A stretch of DNA of 64,000 nt from Bacteroidota bacterium (GTDB lineage Bacteria; Bacteroidota; Bacteroidia; Chitinophagales; Chitinophagaceae): positions 186,001 to 250,000 of the forward strand of contig JAEZGI010000077.1 of assembly GCA_023416995.1 (NCBI GenBank), written 5' to 3'. How positions within the stretch are numbered: position 1 is the first letter of the stretch; each line of letters opens with the position of its first letter. The translations under genes were made by a program, and so were the position numbers. The notes beneath the pieces are model-generated. The model was not told the DNA's origin. It worked only from the letters and a program-made list of their open reading frames with translations, and made no database searches. Below, one piece after another: positions 61,956-64,000 of this stretch.

Positions 61956-63593
61956 TTACAGTTTGATGTCGGTTTTGCTGGTTCCTGCCGTTGGTGCGCC
62001 TGCTTCGAGTGCAACAGTGCCGGTGCCTTTTATCAGCCAGGTAAGTTGTTGAGACTCCATAGGCTGGAGACTATTCAATAACTGGACTTTTTTACCGCTC
62101 ACCAATTGTTGCCCTGTTGATAGTTTCAGGTTGATGTTCACGCGTTTCAACCAGTAACTTCTTTCTCCTAAAGCCGTCGCTGTTGGCAGTGAACCTTTAT
62201 TCACGATATCGGCTGTTACACGGGTAAGCCCATTGTTGAGCTTTTCGGCACGGATATTAATGATATCAATCTGCGGCTGGAGACCTGCCAGCCTGATAAG
62301 AAAAGATGTATGTTTTGCAGTGATCTCCGGAACAAGTTTTATTGGAGGATTCATCAACACAAACGGATCAATTCCTCCAACCTCAACCTGCTGGCCAGGA
62401 AAGTCGGGATGTTGTATTGGCTTCCACTCCGTGAAGGTGCCGTTAATGCCCTGCTGTGCTGCAAATCTTAAGTAGTTGGCCACCGGGTCGTCAACACTGA
62501 GCGTTTTTTCTTTTTTTGCAGAATCCGCTTTTGCTTTGGGAACAAACCATCCAGGTGTGCTGAACGAAAATCTGCCAAAATGAAAATAACCCCATGACAT
62601 AAAATCTCCTCCACCCGGGGTCGTCTTCGGGGCGTCTTTCATTCCCGTGGTTTTATTATAAATATCCGATACCATCGAATTTACTTTTGAATCGGGTTCC
62701 AGGTATCCCGCAACAAGCCGTTGACCAGCGGCGGCCGCGTTGAACGGCACTGGCGCAGACAAGTTGTTGTCTGGGCCAAAGCTCACCACAGCGTATACAT
62801 TATAGGCATCATAAAGGAGATCAAGTAAGGCGCGGGTCTCTGGTTCCGATACCGGAAACTCACCCGATCCTTGTGTAAACACCGGCGGTTTATAAGAGAG
62901 GTTCCTGTTGAACCATACACCTCCCGCACCATCCTCATTGAACTTACCGTCACCATCGTTATCGCGTCCTTCTGAAAAAATCATGTGCGTACCTTTCTCG
63001 CCTTTGGAAAGATCTGCTTTGATCATCACGCGTGCATCATCAGGGTGGGGAATATGGGTGCCAACAGGAGAGGCAACACGCATCCAGGTGATTTTTCCAT
63101 TGCCATCAAGATCATCATATTCATCTTCACCGTCCTTACCATCCCGGTCATCATCCGTAGCTTTTGCATTGCCCTGGCGTTCGTATTTCAGCTTGCCGAA
63201 ATACTGCTCCATGGCGTCAGGACTCATGTTAGGAAACACATAATAAGTCGTAGCGTCCAATACCTTTTTTACGGAATCAGAAATAGGGCTTCTTAGCAGT
63301 TGTTCTGCAAAACCAATGGCCAGTTCAGTCCCAAGAAGATGATTGCCACTTACACCGCCGACCACTGCTATAGCTGGTTTTGTGACGGCACCGCCTGTAC
63401 CGATCGTTAACATCCAGATATCTTTACCGCCTGAGGTTTTTGCGATAGATTTTACCTGGACCAGGTTAGGATTTGCTTTTGCAAGTGAATTGATTCGTGC
63501 CGTTTGTTGCTGGTAGTTGCTGTAGTCAGACTGGCTCAGCGCTGGCACATAAAATGCCAGTGCCAGCGCGCATGCAGCTAGTAGTTTGGTCAT
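61956..63593 (-). CDS. M14-like protein lacking the catalytic residues (pseudopeptidase)
   Basis: The 545-residue protein has a signal peptide (1-20) and aligns along its length with the downstream M14 enzyme, including two calcium-loop-like inserts ('DDDRDGKDGEDEYDDLDGNG', 'RDNDGDGKFNEDG') and the C-terminal beta domain. However, HSNE is replaced by SGNH (82-85), the third-ligand segment 'AQSFHNSGG' becomes 'VVSFGPDNN', and the 'YSNELW' strand becomes 'FSTPGWF'. All zinc ligands and the catalytic Glu are therefore missing. It is probably inactive as a peptidase and may bind peptides or partner its active neighbour. No frameshift or stop is present, so it is maintained as a gene. Confidence 0.88.
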   Translation of the reverse strand: MTKLLAACALALAFYVPALSQSDYSNYQQQTARINSLAKANPNLVQVKSIAKTSGGKDIWMLTIGTGGAVTKPAIAVVGGVSGNHLLGTELAIGFAEQLLRSPISDSVKKVLDATTYYVFPNMSPDAMEQYFGKLKYERQGNAKATDDDRDGKDGEDEYDDLDGNGKITWMRVASPVGTHIPHPDDARVMIKADLSKGEKGTHMIFSEGRDNDGDGKFNEDGAGGVWFNRNLSYKPPVFTQGSGEFPVSEPETRALLDLLYDAYNVYAVVSFGPDNNLSAPVPFNAAAAGQRLVAGYLEPDSKVNSMVSDIYNKTTGMKDAPKTTPGGGDFMSWGYFHFGRFSFSTPGWFVPKAKADSAKKEKTLSVDDPVANYLRFAAQQGINGTFTEWKPIQHPDFPGQQVEVGGIDPFVLMNPPIKLVPEITAKHTSFLIRLAGLQPQIDIINIRAEKLNNGLTRVTADIVNKGSLPTATALGERSYWLKRVNINLKLSTGQQLVSGKKVQLLNSLQPMESQQLTWLIKGTGTVALEAGAPTAGTSKTDIKL

Positions 63594-63708
63594 GAAGAAA
63601 TTTTAGGGAATAAATATAGGGAATTGCAAACAATGCAAAGAGGATGGCAAAAGTTGATTGCATAAACTTCAAACAACTAATTGGGTTACTGCAGGAGAGT
63701 ATATAAGA

Positions 63709-64000
63709 TCAACGGGCGGTGAACCGTTGATGCAATTGGAGAATTTGCGGAATCAGCAGTTGTGCCTCATCGTTATAGATAACAAAATCGCAAAGTTTCA
63801 TTTTAATGCTTTCATCGATTTGTTTGTTCATTCTTGCAATCACCTGTTCACGGCTTATGTTATCGCGTTTCATTGCACGGTGCAATCTTAAAGGATATGG
63901 GGCAGATACACCAATCACATAATCGAGTGTGGCATATGAACCGCTTTCAAACAACAAGGCGGCCTCCTTGACCGCATATGGGGCTTTTTGATTTTTGATC
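63709..64000 (-). CDS. coaE: Dephospho-CoA kinase, C-terminal part
   Basis: The frame runs from the stop at 63709 to the window edge and encodes about 97 residues: 'PYAVKEAALLFESGSY' followed by 'DYVIGVSAPYPLRLHRAMKRDNISREQVIARMNKQ' and 'CDFVIYNDEAQLLIPQILQLHQRF'. This matches the CoaE lid and C-terminal region ('E.pLLfE.g', 'v.a....r..R...R...s.e....R...Q'). The P-loop half lies outside the window. The enzyme phosphorylates dephospho-CoA in the last step of CoA synthesis. Upstream spacing to the M14 pair is 115 bp. Confidence 0.9.
   Translation of the reverse strand, partial: IKNQKAPYAVKEAALLFESGSYATLDYVIGVSAPYPLRLHRAMKRDNISREQVIARMNKQIDESIKMKLCDFVIYNDEAQLLIPQILQLHQRFTAR

Noticed and set aside
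61928..62014. Longer N-terminus for the active M14 peptidase
   Set aside because: It would overlap the end of the paralogue and precede a canonical signal peptide starting at 61927.

Overview
The window looks like chromosome from a Bacteroidota bacterium, probably of the Chitinophagaceae. This is an inference from several things seen together: SusC/SusD-type outer-membrane genes, many lipoproteins, a fused SecDF, a NagB-LmbE fusion, an ISAon1-type transposase remnant, and -7 promoter boxes of the form TAnnTTTG. No phage, plasmid, CRISPR array or intact insertion sequence was seen.

Layout. 1-5.8 kb: tail of a winged-helix regulator, a polytopic membrane protein, a small DUF3606 gene, a TonB-dependent receptor, a class V aminotransferase-fold enzyme and a DUF421 membrane protein. 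5.9-10.1 kb: an exported NIF3-like protein and a DJ-1/PfpI protein, then a tight three-gene set of ATP-grasp protein, YqcI/YcgG haem N-oxygenase-like protein and DUF1989 protein, which may make an N-oxidised small molecule. 10.1-25.4 kb: a beta-mannan/glucomannan utilisation locus with an AraC regulator, SusC, SusD, two TIG-domain surface lipoproteins, a sodium:solute symporter, GH130 mannosylglucose phosphorylase, cellobiose 2-epimerase, GH5 and GH26. Together these cut mannan outside the cell, import mannobiose, epimerise it to mannosylglucose and split it with phosphate.

25.6-37.8 kb: a lipoprotein with a Gly-Ser hinge, a DUF5700 metallopeptidase, GH20 hexosaminidase, a small membrane protein, a degraded IS, a tRNA-Arg pseudogene beside an intact tRNA-Arg, then NagB-LmbE, GH29 fucosidase, a SnoaL-like protein, glycosylasparaginase, CutC and a TonB-domain lipoprotein. 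Most of these fit dismantling of N-glycans and amino sugars. 37.9-44.0 kb: pyruvate kinase, phosphofructokinase, an RmlD-like reductase, and an arginine deiminase/CtlX pair that could take arginine through citrulline to ornithine. 44.2-59.3 kb: acyl-CoA dehydrogenase, an ABC exporter, YggS, an M20 amidohydrolase, GlnRS, an IscA-like protein, a methylmalonyl-CoA mutase large subunit, SecDF and an aspartate-type aminotransferase.

59.3-60.2 kb is an 850-bp non-coding interval holding about six G-rich 42-43-bp tandem repeats with telomere-like GGGTTTAGGGG cores, flanked by a terminator that faces the opposite strand. 60.2-64.0 kb: two neighbouring M14 carboxypeptidase paralogues, one with every catalytic residue lost, and the end of coaE.
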